Shown: in pieces, positions 43,111 through 54,417 of the stretch | Layout: the number at the start of each line of letters is the position of its first letter | Position numbering within the stretch: position 1 is the stretch's first letter | DNA from: Choricystis sp. odSpoLacu1 | Taxonomy: Eukaryota > Chlorophyta > Trebouxiophyceae | Length of the DNA: 64,000 nucleotides | NCBI GenBank assembly: GCA_958009055.1 | Contig: OY253663.1 | Coordinates: 186,001-250,000 of the forward strand | Direction: 5' to 3' | The notes under the pieces: generated by a model | What the model was told of the DNA's origin: nothing | The model's database searches: none | What the model saw: the letters and a program-made list of their open reading frames with translations, nothing else | Made by a program: the position numbers and the translations under genes

Positions 43111-43245
43111 AGCCCCCACGGGGGCTCGAACCCCGGGCCTTGCGATAATTCGTGTCCCGATTTCAGGAAGTCCGCGGCCGTCCGGGGACGGCCAAGGCAG
43201 GACTCTCGTAAGAGTCGCACGCACTACCAACTGTGCTATAGGGGC
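43111..43245 (-). tRNA. trnK-CUU: tRNA-Lys(CUU) with a 62-nt intron
   Basis: Read on the minus strand, the acceptor arm GCCCCTA pairs with TGGGGGC (discriminator T), the D arm is GCAC-AGTTGGTA-GTGC, the anticodon stem TGCGA pairs with TCGCA, the loop is CTCTTA plus A with anticodon CTT, and the T arm is CGGGG-TTCGAGC-CCCCG. The intron (43208-43147) sits one base 3' of the anticodon, the canonical nuclear position. An eight-T Pol III terminator follows the 3' end (43101-43108). CCA is not encoded. The internal A box (TAGCACAGTTGG) and B box (GGTTCGAGCCC) are present. Confidence 0.93.
43147..43208 (-). other. tRNA-Lys intron
   Basis: 62 nt, long for a nuclear tRNA intron. Its first bases pair with the 5' side of the anticodon arm (GACTCT-TACG-AGAGTC), and its centre forms a strong hairpin (GGCCGTC-CCCG-GACGGCC). 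Together these could form the folded pre-tRNA recognised by splicing endonuclease. Confidence 0.8.
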
Positions 43246-43445
43246 TTGGGGGGCTGGACTTGATCCGGCAACCAAGGTTATCCGGTGTGTTGCTTGCCTC
43301 CCGAGCTTCTTGTCACGATACTATTTTTAAGGGTATATGAACGAGTGCTAGCGCGGAAAATAGGAACACGCCTTGGACGGGAGTCGGAAAATAGAGAGAG
43401 CTACCGCGTGACTGCAACAGTCGCACAACCCTCACTCTTCCCCCA

Positions 43446-44024
43446 ATGTCCCTCATTTCGCTCGCATCCACCGCCGCAGGCACCCCTCCCATCCTTCTGG
43501 CGCCATCCCTGCGGCCGGATGGTGTGTCCGGAGTCGCCTTGGCTCTGCATGCCGCCGCGCTGAGGGCAGGCTTTGCGACGCCCCGACGCCCGCTCCCCTC
43601 ACCCTGCCCCTGGCCCGGCGGGCGCACTGCCACTGAGTGGGTGTGGACCTACCGCCTGCGTGGTGCGTCCAACGTGTTTCAACTGCATGTTTCCCTGCAG
43701 GCGGCGTCGGGGCGGTTGCTGGTTCAACTGAGGGAGATCGTGGAGCGAGAGAACGACGCCACCTCCCCTCCCTTCATCGCGGGCCACGCCTACATGGGGG
43801 TGCAAGCGCCCCGTTACGTGGGGTGGGCGCCGTTGGGTGATGGCTGGGAGGGCGCGTTGGTGGGAGTGGACGCGTTGGAAGCGATGGCGCGGCAGTTGTT
43901 GTTCGATCCGGTGAAAGCAGCGGCAGCGAGGAAGAGAGGGGGAGGGGGACGTGCCAAGGAGGCGGCTGCGGTTGCTGTGGCGGCAGCAGCCGTGGCGGCT
44001 GTGATGGTGCAGAAGCGGAGGTGA
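43446..44024 (+). CDS. Hypothetical protein, possible PI31/FBXO7 N-terminal-like fold
   Basis: Intronless, 192 residues, with high GC3 throughout. The segment GVSGVALALHAAALRAGFATP, followed by a Trp-rich EWVWTYRLRG and LHVSLQAASGRLLVQL, resembles in layout the FP domain of the proteasome inhibitor PI31 and FBXO7 (helix, then L-x-Y/F strands, then a long strand). This is a weak pattern match. Residues 150-192 contain an Arg/Lys/Gly patch and a short Ala/Val helix ending MVQKRR, which might be a marginal tail anchor. Function unknown. The gene starts ~200 bp from the 5' end of tRNA-Lys, in divergent orientation. Confidence 0.6.
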   Translation: MSLISLASTAAGTPPILLAPSLRPDGVSGVALALHAAALRAGFATPRRPLPSPCPWPGGRTATEWVWTYRLRGASNVFQLHVSLQAASGRLLVQLREIVERENDATSPPFIAGHAYMGVQAPRYVGWAPLGDGWEGALVGVDALEAMARQLLFDPVKAAAARKRGGGGRAKEAAAVAVAAAAVAAVMVQKRR

Positions 44025-44371
44025 GAGAGGAGAGAGAGGTTGACACTGTATCGACTTTTTCGGGGACATTTTTGTGTGTTTGTGTGTAGTGGTAACAAAG
44101 CGGGCAGCCCAGGTGAACGGGCCACCCCCAAACAAAGAAGCAAAATGAAACAGCAAAACAAAAGGGGAGGGAAGGAGAGGGAAGGGAAGCGGCGCGCGCG
44201 GCTCTCGCGCACACCCCCGCGAGCGAAAAAACAAAAGCACCAGCGCGCCAACACCCCAAGACGACGTGTGCAAGACAACACACAAAGCGTGGGAGGCGTG
44301 GAGTAAAAAAAAGGGGGACACACCATTTTATTTTTTGCTTTTTTAGTGGCAAAACCACCACACACTCTCAC
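44025..44371. other. Convergent 3' intergenic region
   Basis: The stretch separates the stops of two convergent genes. It is A-rich on the plus strand at 44140-44240 and T-rich near 44327-44345, as expected for 3' untranslated and termination sequence. No gene is seen. Confidence 0.5.
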
Positions 44372-46121
44372 TCACCCATCCCGCCCCAGCCACCGCCTCA
44401 ACGCGTCCAGCGTGGCCGCCTCCAGCGACTGCCGCGCCAACGCGTCGTCCGCGGGGTCGGGGGTGGCATGCGCGTCAGCACCGCCCTCCACATCGCGCGT
44501 CCATTCACTGCCACCATCACCATCATCATCCCACGCGCGCGCCGTCGTGCGCAGCAGCAGGCGGGACGACAAGGCGGCGCAAGCGGCGGCAAAGGAGCCG
44601 GCGGCGGCGTGGGTGGGGGCGGCAGCGGCTCCCGCCAGTCGGGCTTTGCCGAGGCGCGAAGGAGGCAGCGTGGGCGGCGCGCGCACGCATGCGGGCGCCG
44701 CCGCCCACCTGCCGCCACGTCCAGCCGCCGTCCAGCAGCCGTCGTCCAGCAGGCGGCCGCCCTCGGCCGCGTGCACGGCGCGCAGGGCGGCGGCATCGGC
44801 GGCCAGGGTTTCGGCGAGTGAATCGGCGACGGAGGGTGCGCGAGCTGCGGCGGCAGCAGCAGCAGCAGCCGCCATCGACGACGATGACGACGCAGCCGAC
44901 CGGGGGGACAGAGGCGATGGCGACCGCGCGCCCGCCCGGTCGCCGTCGGAGGCGGCAGAGCTGGTGGAGGCCGGGTGGTGGTGAGGGGAAGGGACGAGAA
45001 CCCCACACCCATGACCACCACCACTGTCCAGCACCCGCAGCGCCGCCAGCGCGGACGCCAGCGGCGGCACCCGGGCGCACGCGGGCGGCGGGCGCGGCGG
45101 CAGCAGCCTGCCAAAGCGCGGCGTGGCCAGCGCACCAGCCTCATCATCGTCGTCGTCAGACCCATCCACGCGCCGCGCGCGGGGAGCACCCGCCGTCGCG
45201 GGCGTGGCAGCCGCACGCGACCCTTTGGCCGCCTGCAACCCCCCCGGCGTGCGCGGGGACGCGGGGCGGCGGGGCGGGCGCGGCGCGCGCGGGCGGGGCG
45301 CGCGCGGCTTGGGGGAGGCAGCGGCGGAAGGGGACGCAGGCGCGCCAGGCCCGGCAGCCGCGCGCCTGGATTCCTCCAACGCCAGCTGCAGCATCTGGCG
45401 CTCCGTCATGTGGGCTGAGGGTGGGAAGGGGAGGAGGTGTGAGTTTGGGAAACAAAGGGAAGCCGACACGCGCGCCCGCGTCGTGATGGCGGCGCGGTGA
45501 GGTGCCCTCTCTCGCGCCCTCTCCCCCCCGCGCGCGCGCCCCCGATCCTCCCCCTCTCCCTCCCTCCACCCCCCCAACCACACACTCACTTGGCACCAGC
45601 GCCGAGTCGCGGCGTGCCAGTGCCGCCGGCGCCGAGGGGCGCCTGTCCAGCGGCGCCGGTTTCTTGGCGGCCGGCGGCGACGCGCCGCTGTCGTCGCCGC
45701 GCGCCCGCTTGCCAGGGGACGCCGGCGCCGCCGGCAGCGACAAGGAGGTGGCCAGGCCGACCTGTGTGAGGGGTGAATTGGGGGTGGGGGTGAAACATCG
45801 GGCGCGTTTGAGCAGGCGGAGGTGTCCTCTGTCGTCGTCGGTGGGAGGGGCTTTGGCGGCAAACGGTGCCCCCGCCCAGCGCCGCCCCCCAATTGTGCAC
45901 CCCGCCCACGGCAAGCGCGCTCGTAGTCACGCCACACACTCCGCCAGGGGCGGAGCCGCCGCAAGCAGCCCGCAAGGGCGGCACACGCGCCCCCCGCAGC
46001 GCCCTGCTGTCGCTGCTCGAAAACAAACGGCGCGCCCCCCGCGCCCCGCACGCCGCCGCCTCCCCACCCTACCCACCTGGCCAGCGGCACCCAGGCCGTC
46101 GGGCGCGTGGTTGGGCGCCAT
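44372..46121 (-). CDS. Hypothetical protein with a ubiquitin-interacting motif
   Basis: Exons 46121-46077, 45761-45590, 45414-44372, joined in phase to 419 residues. The only recognisable element is MLQLALEESRR near residue 83, which fits the UIM core (acidic/polar-x-x-A-L-x-x-S). Around it are Pro/Arg/Ala-rich stretches (PRAPRPRAPRPPRRP), a Lys/Arg/Ser-rich region with SPGKRAR and PAAKKPA that could be a nuclear signal, an acidic SDDDDDE run, and Ala-rich helices. Most of the chain looks disordered. A UIM suggests ubiquitin binding, but this is inference. It is divergent from the CDPK gene, with 188 bp between start codons. Confidence 0.65.
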
Positions 46122-46309
46122 CGGGGGGCAAGAATCCGCGCTCCTTGTGTTTCTTCTATTTTTCTTTGCACTCGGCCCGCTTGGGGCAACTCGGAAGAGT
46201 GAGAGGGGCCTTGTTTTTCGTTTCCTCTCCTTGTCGACCAGATCCTCTCTCTCGTTTTCCCCTGAAACCAGCAGCGTTCCACCTTCCCCACACACACACA
46301 CACACCACC

Positions 46310-48335
46310 ATGGGCAACTGCCTGTCTGGAGGCAACGCCACCGACCCCGAATCGGTGAGAGGAAGAGAAGGGGGCAGAGAGCGCAGGTCGGCCGGCCCGA
46401 CGTTTGGGCGAAATGCCGTGGTCCCCTCCCCCGCCGCCCGCCCGACTGCCGCCTCCCACGTGCCAAGCACAATAGTCTTTGTGTGCTTGCCGGCGACCGG
46501 GGTGGCCTGCCTCCCGTTCGTCGCCGGCCGCAAAGAAAACAGACTGTCCACGCATGTGCCCGCAAAAACCGCACGGAGGCCTCCCCCCCTCTTTTCAAGC
46601 CGCCACACGACGCCTTTTCTTTCCGCACGTGCCACCACTGCATTCTCACGCGTCGATGGGGGGCCGGCGCAAGAGAAAAGGAGCCCGCGATGAAGGCGCA
46701 CTGGCCAGCACGCTGCCGGCACTGCGGGCGTGGTGCCGACCCCCCCAAACCAACAAAAAAAACACCCCCACCCCCACCCCACAGCCTGCCGCCGCCCGTA
46801 AGTCGGCATCCGGCGTTCTGGGCAAGAACACAGACGTGAGTTTTTGTATGATTTTGGGAGAGATAGGGGCAGCATAAGAACAAAAAACGACACCACGGCG
46901 CGCACACACCGCAACCCCACACACCTCACCACCACGCCCCACACTGCACACTCCTTAGGATGTCACCACCATCTACAACCTGGGCCGCGTCCTGGGCAAG
47001 GGCCAGTTTGGCACGACCCGCCTCGCGGAGGAACGTGCCTCCGGCCGCGAGATGGCGTGCAAATCCATCGCCAAGCGCAAGCTGACGACGCCCGAGGATG
47101 TCGAGGACGTGCGCCGCGAAGTCGAGATCATGCACCACCTGAAAGGGTGTGACCAGATCGTGGCGCTGGACGGCGCGTTTGAGGATCGGCACAGCGTGCA
47201 CCTCGTCATGGAGCTCTGCTCCGGCGGCGAACTCTTTGACGCCATCGTCGCCAAGGGCAAGTACACGGAGGCCGACGCCGCCTCCATGTGCCGCTCCATC
47301 GTGCGCGTCGTGGCCCACTGCCACTCGCTGGGCGTCATCCACCGCGACCTGAAACCGGAGAACTTTCTCCTCTCCTCCAAAGACGACACCGCCATCCTCA
47401 AAGCCACCGACTTTGGCCTCTCCTCCTTCATGAAGCCCGGCCAAGTCTTCACCGACATCGTGGGGTCGGCGTACTACGTGGCGCCCGAAGTTCTCAGGCG
47501 TCGCTACGGCAAGGAAGCCGACATCTGGTCGTGCGGCGTCATCCTCTACGTCCTGCTGTCCGGCGCCCCCCCCTTCTGGGGCGAGTCCGAGCAACAGATC
47601 TTTGACGCCATTCTCAAGGGCGACCTGGACCTGGAGTCCGACCCGTGGCCCCAGATCTCGGACTCTGCAAAGGACTGCGTCCGCCGCATGCTGGACCCGA
47701 ACCCGAAAACGCGCGCCACCGCCGACCAAATCCTGCACCACGCCTGGATGAAAGAGAATGGGACGGCGTCGTCCGAACCCCTGGACAACGTGGTGTTGAC
47801 CCGCATGCGCGGGTTTGCGGGCATGAACAAGCTGAAGAAGGAGGCCCTGAAAGTGATCGCGACGGGGCTCTCCCCCGAAGAGATTGCCGGCCTGCGCGCC
47901 CTATTTGAATCCCTGGATGCCGACGGGTCCGGCACCATCACCGTGGACGAACTGCGGGAGGGCCTGGCGCGCCAGGGGTCGAGCGTGGCCAGCGCGGAAG
48001 TGCAAGCCCTTTTGAAACAGATGGACGTCGACGGCACCGGCACCATTGACTACCCCGAGTTCCTGGCCGCCACCCTGCACCAAGCCCAGCTGGAGCGGGA
48101 GGACAACCTGGCGCGCGCGTTCGCCAAGTTTGATGCGGACGGGTCGGGGAGCATCACGAAAGAAGAACTCGCGCAGGGCCTGCGCGAGTCTGGGGTGACA
48201 CCCGCCGAGATCGACACCATCGTGGAAGAAGCCGACGCCGATGGCGACGGCAAGATCGACTACCACGAGTTCTGCGCCATGATGCTGGGCAAAGCGTTGA
48301 AGGATGTGCCCAAAACGAGGAAGGGGGCGTTGTGA
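46310..48335 (+). CDS. CDPK: Calcium-dependent protein kinase (CDPK)
   Basis: Exons 46310-46354, 46785-46835, 46959-48335, 490 residues. CDPKs sense Ca2+ directly and occur in plants, green algae and alveolates. The N-terminus MGNCLSGG predicts N-myristoylation at Gly2 and palmitoylation at Cys4, so membrane attachment. The kinase has LGKGQFGTT (about 44-52), VAIK-equivalent MACKSI (Lys67), HRDLKPEN (160-167), DFG within TDFGLSSF, and APEVL. An autoinhibitory junction with [10 protein letters not shown] follows. Four EF-hands are canonical: [36 protein letters not shown] and [12 protein letters not shown]. Intron 1 is 430 nt and separates the lipidated N-terminus from the rest; its open frames are not coding. 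Confidence 0.97.
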
Positions 48336-48659
48336 GGAAGCGAGAGTGTGTGTTCCTTCTTTTTCCTTTTTCTTTTCTTTTGTTTTTCTCGGCCCCCGCT
48401 CCATGTGGCTCTGCTCACATGGGGTCGCGAGTGTGGGATGTGGGCGCCCCGGCGCGGGCGCCCCGTCTTCTTGTTGGGGTGGGAGAGAGTGTGGGACAGC
48501 GGAAGGGGGGGGGGGGGCGTTTCCTACCCCTCCCCACCGCCAAAAAAAGGTCGTGCACCATTGCACTGGGCGCACGGCGCGTGCGTGTGATGCAAACAGA
48601 GTGCGCGATCAATACACATATAAAAAAAAACGGGGAGAGAAAAAACACCCTCTCTCACA
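48336..48659. other. Convergent 3' intergenic region
   Basis: Between the CDPK and sorting-nexin stops. It contains a T-rich block (48356-48388), a G12 run near 48506-48517 and an A9 run at 48622-48630. No gene is recognised. Confidence 0.5.
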
Positions 48660-50674
48660 CTACTCACCCCCCACCCCACCCTCCCTCCTCTCCGCCATGG
48701 CGGCCCTCGCCTGCGCCTCCAGCTCCCCCCACGCCGCCGCCCGCCTCTCCTCTACGGCGCGGCCGACGGCGGCGAGGCCGGCCAGCATGGCGCCAAAATC
48801 GCGCCTCTCCGCCTCCTCGATCCGATCCAGCTCGGCCGCGTTGCGGGCTGCGACGCGGCGGTACTCGGCAGCTGCTGAGCGGGATGCGAGATCCAAAGCA
48901 GCAGCCGCGTCCGCGGCGGCGGGGGCGCCAGGGCCGCCCGCTGCGACCGCCGCGCGCGCTGACGCGAGTTGCGCATCCACGCTCTGCCACGTCAGCAGGG
49001 CGGCCTCCCGCTCGCGTAACGCTTTGATGGATGGGGGAACGAGGGCGAGGGCGGTGTGGAGGGGGGTCAGAGCTTTGACGTTTTCGGCGGCAGCCGCGCG
49101 CGACAGGCGCGACGCGCGCACGGCCGCTGCCCCCGTGCGCCGCGCGTCGGCGGCGACGGCCGCCGACGCGGACGCGGACGCGGTGTAGCGGCCGGCCCGA
49201 GCGGACGCGTCGTCCTCCGCGCGGGCGAGTTTGAGGAGGGCGAGGCCGACGTCGCCGAGAGCAGCGGCGGCACCCTCGGCCGCAGACACCGCGGCCTCTG
49301 CCGCGCGAGCAGCGGCCGCCAGGGCGCCGGCCCGGGCGTCGACATCAGCCCGCCGGGCGCGCAGACCCGCTTCGCCGGGGGGGAGGGAGGGAGGGGCGTC
49401 TCCAAGTTCGTGCCTCAGCGCTGTTCCCAACTCAGCCAACCGCCGCGCCACATCCCCCGTGGCCGCCGCCGACCGCGCCACGTCAGCAGGCGACGGCGGC
49501 GGCCGCCCCCCTCCCAACAACGCGCGGGGAAGGGAGGCGGCGGCGTCCAGGAGGGAAGGTCTGAGGGGTTGCAGAGTCGTCCAGGCGGGCGCATTGGACA
49601 GAGGCCCCTCCACACTCAGCCAGACCCTCAGCTCCCGCGTTCTGTGGGCGGCGGGGTGGGACGCCAGCGCGGTGAGCCACGCGGCAATGGCGGCGGCGCG
49701 GCCCGCGGTGAAGGGGTCAGGCGGGGCGGAGGTGGTGGTGGTCGTCGCCCCCGCGCCACCACCGAGCGGGGGCGGCGCCGCCCCCCCACCCAGCGGGTCC
49801 GCCACCGCGCGGTCGGGCCTGGGCGGCAGGATGTACCCCCTGCACGCCAGCTTGAGGGCGTCCGCCAGGGCGACGACATCGCGGAAGCGGCGGCGGACGA
49901 TGGTGGGCATGTCGTTGGGCAGGCCGAGCGCGCCCCCCCTCGCCGTCGTCACTTTGTAGGTGACGTGGGTGGCGCCGCCCCCCGGGCCACCACCCGGCCC
50001 TGGCACGGTGGCGGGATCAGAAACGGTGATGGTGGGGAGGGGGGAGGGGGGCGCCGTCAGCGGCGTGTCGGCCGGCGGCGGCGCGGGGGGCGGCGGCACG
50101 CCAGACAGGGGCGGCGGGGGTGGCTGCACGCGGGGTGGGGCCACAACACTTGGCGCAGGCGACGTGACGTGGGTGGCGGCCAGCGACGCGGAGAGCGGGT
50201 CGTCGGAGGGTGGTGGTGGTGGTGGTGTGGGGGCTGTCGCCGCCGCAACTGGCGCCGCGAGCTCGGCCGCCGACGCGGACAGCGGGTCGTCCGCTGCTGC
50301 CGATGCAGACAGTGGGTCATCGTTCACCGCTACAGACGCGGACAGAGGGTCGTCAGGCACGGTGGGTGCGGGGGTCGGCGAGGCGTCGGCGTCTGAGCGC
50401 GCCGCAGACTCCTCTGCCCCGCCCTCCATCAGCTGACCATAGCTGGCCACCGCGGCGTGGGTGACGCCAGGGTCGTCGTTTGTTGGTGGCGCGGCCTGTG
50501 TGTGTGTGTGTGGAGAGGGTGGGCCATCGTTTCACGCCCTTTGGCCCCCTCCCCTTTTCTCCTCCACAAAACGCGACCACCCACCCGCCCAGGCTCAGTG
50601 TTGGTGATGCTCCCGCCATTGTCGGATGCCGCCAGCTGGGACAGCGGGTCGTCGGGGGTGGGGGAGGACGGCAT
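48660..50674 (-). CDS. PX-domain sorting nexin with N-terminal DDPL repeats
   Basis: Exons 50674-50585 and 50495-48660, 641 residues. Sorting nexins bind endosomal PtdIns3P through a PX domain and bend membranes with a BAR domain. The PX core is visible as THVTYKVTT, IVRRRFRDVVALADAL (the R-R-F/Y motif), and GYILPPRPDR, followed by RAAAIAAWLTALASHPAAHRTRELRVWLS, the typical end of a PX domain. The last ~270 residues are Ala/Arg-rich helices in the place of a SNX1/2-type BAR domain. The N-terminal region repeats D-D-P-L-S five times (PDDPLSQLAAS, DDPLSASVAV, DDPLSASAAA, DDPLSASAAE, DDPLSASLAA). The stop overlaps a GTGAGT, so a further short exon is not excluded. Confidence 0.85.
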
Positions 50675-50955
50675 TGGTGTGATGCCAAGCGCGCGCGAAA
50701 ACAAAAGAAACGGAGGACGCTGGGTGCACACGCGCGCCGGCACACGCGCGTGTGTCCCGGTTGTGTGTGTCCGTGTAACCGCGGAGCGAGGCGCCGCGGC
50801 GTGTCGTGTGTGCCGCGCGGTTTCGCGGACCCCCGAACAAAAAAGTGAAGAGCATTGTTTTTTTTCTCTCGTCACACCTCTCTCTTGCCCCGCGCCTCCT
50901 CCTTTGCGCATTCGTGGGCGCGCCAGTGTGTACACAACACTCATCTCTCTCCCGA

Positions 50956-51803
50956 ATGCTGACCCCCACCGCCACAAGGCCACGCGCCGTGGCCGGGCGC
51001 GCCGCCGCCGCAATTCGTGTGCCGCGCCGCGCGCCCCGCGTCGTCGCTCGCGCGGGTGAGTGTGTGTGTGGGAGTGTGGAGCGCAATTGCTCGAGCAGAG
51101 GGCCAGAGGAAAGAGGCGGGGAGTCGGGGGCAAAGCACAAACAGCCCGACCGCCAAAACAAAACGCCCCCGGCGCGTGGCCTCTTTCCAACCCGACCCAA
51201 TCCCTCCCTCCCCACACAGCCGACACGCCGCCCCCTCAAGACGCCGCCCCTGAGGGTGGTCCATCCACGGCATCCACCGCCGACCTGGACAAAGAGGTGT
51301 GAGAGAGAGGTGTGTGTGTGAAGGCTGAGTTGTCGTTTCGCGTTTCCCTTTCCAAACCACCCCACCACCCTCCACAGGTCACCCGCTTTGCCCGCGGCGC
51401 GGCCGCCACCTTTGCCCCCCGCCCCTCCACCCCCTCCGGCAAGAATCCCGCGGTCAAGGGTACCCTGCTGTACGACATTTTCGGGGCTCAAGCCTGGCTG
51501 TCTCTTGGAGTGGGTGGCCTGCTTGCCTGCAACATCATTTTTCCGTCCGACGACCCCTCCATCGCCCGCCTGATGGGCATGTGGTCGGTGTGGATGTTCA
51601 CCGTGCCCTCCCTGCGCGCGCGCGAGTGTGGGCCCAAGGAGAAGGATGCGTTGAACCTTCTTTTCCTTGTGTTGCCGCTCGCCAACGTCGCGATCCCGTT
51701 GGCCATCAAATCCTTCGCCGTCGTGTTTGCCGCGGATGTGGCGTTGTTGGCGGCCGTGCTGGCGTGGAAGGGAGCGCCCCCGTTTGGCGAGGCAGAGGTG
51801 TGA
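50956..51803 (+). CDS. Plastid membrane protein of unknown function
   Basis: Exons 50956-51055, 51220-51296, 51378-51803, 200 residues. The first ~35 residues form an Arg/Ala/Val-rich transit peptide and exon 2 encodes a Pro/Asp/Thr-rich linker. The conserved part has GTLLYDIFGAQAWLSLGVGGLLACNIIFP, PSIARLMGMWSVWMF, RARECGPKEKDALNLLFLVLPLANVAIPL and a last hydrophobic segment, so three or four membrane helices. It resembles a small family I recall as conserved in plants and algae, but I cannot name it. Location in the envelope or thylakoid is inference. It is divergent from the sorting nexin. Confidence 0.8.
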
Positions 51804-52237
51804 AGAGATGGGCACCTCCACGACCGCTGCTGTGGGGCGCAAGCTGTCGCAAACACGGCGGTGTGGCTTTGGTGGCGGCGTGTGTGTGTGTTTTCTTTGC
51901 GACGCGCGAATCTTTTTTTTGTAATGAGGTTTTTTGCACTAACGGCTGGGGGGGGGGGGGGGGGGTGGCTGGTCGCTAGCGTGTGTGTGTCTCTGTGCCC
52001 GGAGCGGGAGGCTCCAGGCGCGGAAAACAGACGCGGGGGGCGGCGACAAAAAGAAGAAAACAAAACAAAAAAGACGACAACGGGAAAGGAACGTGTTTTT
52101 TCTCTCTAGTGGAGTGGGCGCAGCACCAAGAATGATGATGGGGCGCGCGTTTCCAAAGAAAATAGGGCGGGCGGCGGCGGCCGACCGCCAAAAAAAAGGA
52201 CCTAACGAACGCACACACACACCTCTCCCTCCCCCCT
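51804..52237. other. Convergent 3' intergenic region with G18 run
   Basis: Between the stops of the plastid membrane protein and citrate synthase genes. It has a T8 run near 51912-51919, a G run at about 51949-51966 and A-rich blocks around 52048-52075. No gene is recognised. Confidence 0.5.
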
Positions 52238-54417
52238 TCACTGCCACCCCTGCCCCGCCACCCGCCGCTTGTACGCGTTCGACGGCGGCACCTCCCCAAA
52301 CACGTCCGCGCCTTTGGCGGCGGGGTTGGGGCCCAGCCTTTGCCCCACGGGCTCCACGTCGCGCAACCACTCGCCCACGTAAATCTGTTGCGGCCTCGCG
52401 ATTTTGAGATCGGGGTCCACCAACTGTTCCCGCCAGTGGGCCAGGTAGCCGACGACGCGGGGCACCGCAAACAGCACGGTGAAGAAGGCGGGCGGGAAGC
52501 CGAGGGCGCGGTAGACGAGGCCCGAGTAGAAGTCGACGTTGGGGTAGAGGTTGCGCGATTGAAAGTAGTCGTCCGCCCGCGCGGCCGCCTCCAGTGCCAC
52601 CGCGACATCGATCAACGGGTCCCGCCCCTGAATCTCAAACACTTCCTCCGCGATGGTGCGAATGATCTTGGCGCGCGGGTCGAACGACTTGTAGACGCGG
52701 TGGCCAAAGCCGAACAGTTTTTCGCGTTTCGCTTTGACGCCCGCCAAAAACCCTGGGATCGCGTCCACGGACCCGATGCGGGCCAGCATGCGCAGCACGG
52801 CCTCATTGGCGCCACCGTGCAGGGGGCCGTAGAGGGCGCCGATGGCGCCGCCGACCGCGGTGTAGACGTCGACACCCGAGGAGGCCAGGTGGCGCGCGGC
52901 AGCTGTCGAACAATTCATCTCGTGCTCCGCGTGCAGCGTGAACAGGATGTCCAGGGCGCGAGCCAGGCGGGGGTGGGGGCGATAGGTGGGGGAGGCGCCC
53001 GCGTCCAGCATGAAGAGGAAGTTGTCGGCGTAAGGGAGGCGCTGGTTGGGCACCGCGGCCGCGCGCCCCGACGCGCGGTGGTAGGCAAGAGCCGCGATGG
53101 CCGGCATCTTGCCGATCAGCCGCGCGATCTGTTTATCCTGGACGGCGGCGTCGGCGTAGACGGATTGACCCGCGAGGGCGGGGTTTTGTTCGGGGTGGCA
53201 GGTGGACAGAGCGTTGATGGCTGGAGGGAGGGTTGGACAAGGGGGGTGGTCAGGGTTTTTGGGGGGGGTGTCTTTCGGCTCCTCCTGGTGCGCTGGTGGC
53301 GGCACACAGGTGCACACGCACACGCACACCACACGCACACCACACGCACACACCACACGCACACGCACACCACACGCACACCACACGCACACCACACGCA
53401 CACACCACACGCACACCACACTCTTTGCTCACCCGTCAACACCGTCCCCATGAAGTGCGCGTCGTGCGGCAGCGCGGCCACCGCCCCCACCACGGGCGGC
53501 GGCAGCGCCGAGTGGCGGGCGAGGGCGTCCTCCCACCCGGAGAGCTCTCCGCCCGTGGGCAGGCGGCCGTAGACGACCAGGTGGGCGACTTCGGGGAAGG
53601 TGCAGTGTTGCGCGAGTTGTTCGATGGGGTACCCCCTGTACCTCAGGATCCCCGCGTCGCCGTCGATGTAGGAGATGGAGGAGATGCAGGCCGCGGTGTT
53701 GACGTAGCTGGGGGGAGTGGGAGAGGGAGGAAGGGAAGGTGAGTGCTGCGTCGTCGTTCCGAGGGCGCCGGCCTCGCTAGCCCCCTTTTCGTGTCGCCCC
53801 AGTCTCTCTCCCTCCCTGCCCCTGTGCGCCCCTTGCCTCTCGCCTCCACCCCCGCCTCGCGTGTCGACGCGACACGCGCAAGCCGTCCCTATCGCGGGCC
53901 AGAGGAAAGGGGCAGCCGACGCAACGGAAAACGCCCGCTCCGCAACAACAAAAACGCGCCATGAGCCGCCCTTTCGTTTCGGCCATTGGCCGCCGCCCGC
54001 GCCTCTGCCAGCCTCACTCTGCCCCTGCTCACCCCACACACTCCCACACAACACTCACCCTGGGTCGTACGTGCGCAGCCCCATGCCGTCGCCGCCCGCT
54101 TTGATTTGTTTCAGGTCGGTCGCACGAATGACGCCGCCCTCCCGAATCGGGACTTCATACCGCTTGCCCGTGCGCGAGTCGACCAGGGTCAGGGTGCCGG
54201 GGCCGCCCCCCGCGATGGGGCGGGTGGCGGTGGCGGCGGTGGGGACGGGGACCTGAGAGAGTCGGGCGCCTGAGAGGGGAGGAAAGAGGGTCGGCGCGGT
54301 TTCGCCCTCGACACTTCTCGTTCCCCACACCAGTCCCCTCTCTCTCCACTCACCGTTGGTGGCGGCGCCTATGTGGCGCGCCAGAGCGGCCAGGCGCGCC
54401 GCGGCGCGGTCGTCCAT
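52238..54417 (-). CDS. CSY: Citrate synthase, peroxisomal type
   Basis: Exons 54417-54354, 54269-54059, 53707-53433, 53220-52238, 510 residues. It condenses acetyl-CoA and oxaloacetate to citrate; the peroxisomal form lets acetyl units from beta-oxidation leave as citrate. The N-terminus has RLAALARHI at residues 8-16, close to the PTS2 signal R-L-x5-H-L and in the same place as RLAVLSGHL in Arabidopsis CSY2/3. Family motifs include [74 protein letters not shown], and the C-terminal [16 protein letters not shown]. All introns have GTGAG donors. Intron 3 holds a CA-rich minisatellite. Both the dimeric type II-like sequence and the PTS2 argue for the glyoxysomal clade. Confidence 0.94.
53312..53421. 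repeat. CACACCACACG minisatellite in citrate synthase intron 3
   Basis: About ten imperfect copies of an 11-base unit (ACACCACACGC and variants) fill much of the intron. On the coding strand this is a GTGTGGTGTGC array lying ~10 bases after the 5' splice site. Confidence 0.85.

Noticed and set aside
45502..46839. 445-codon plus-strand ORF across the UIM gene and CDPK intron 1
   Set aside because: It overlaps three exons of the minus-strand gene and the CDPK start; low-complexity peptide without motif.
53312..53421. CA-rich array considered as a CRISPR-like or telomeric repeat
   Set aside because: Units are short and imperfect without spacers, and the array sits inside a spliced intron of citrate synthase.
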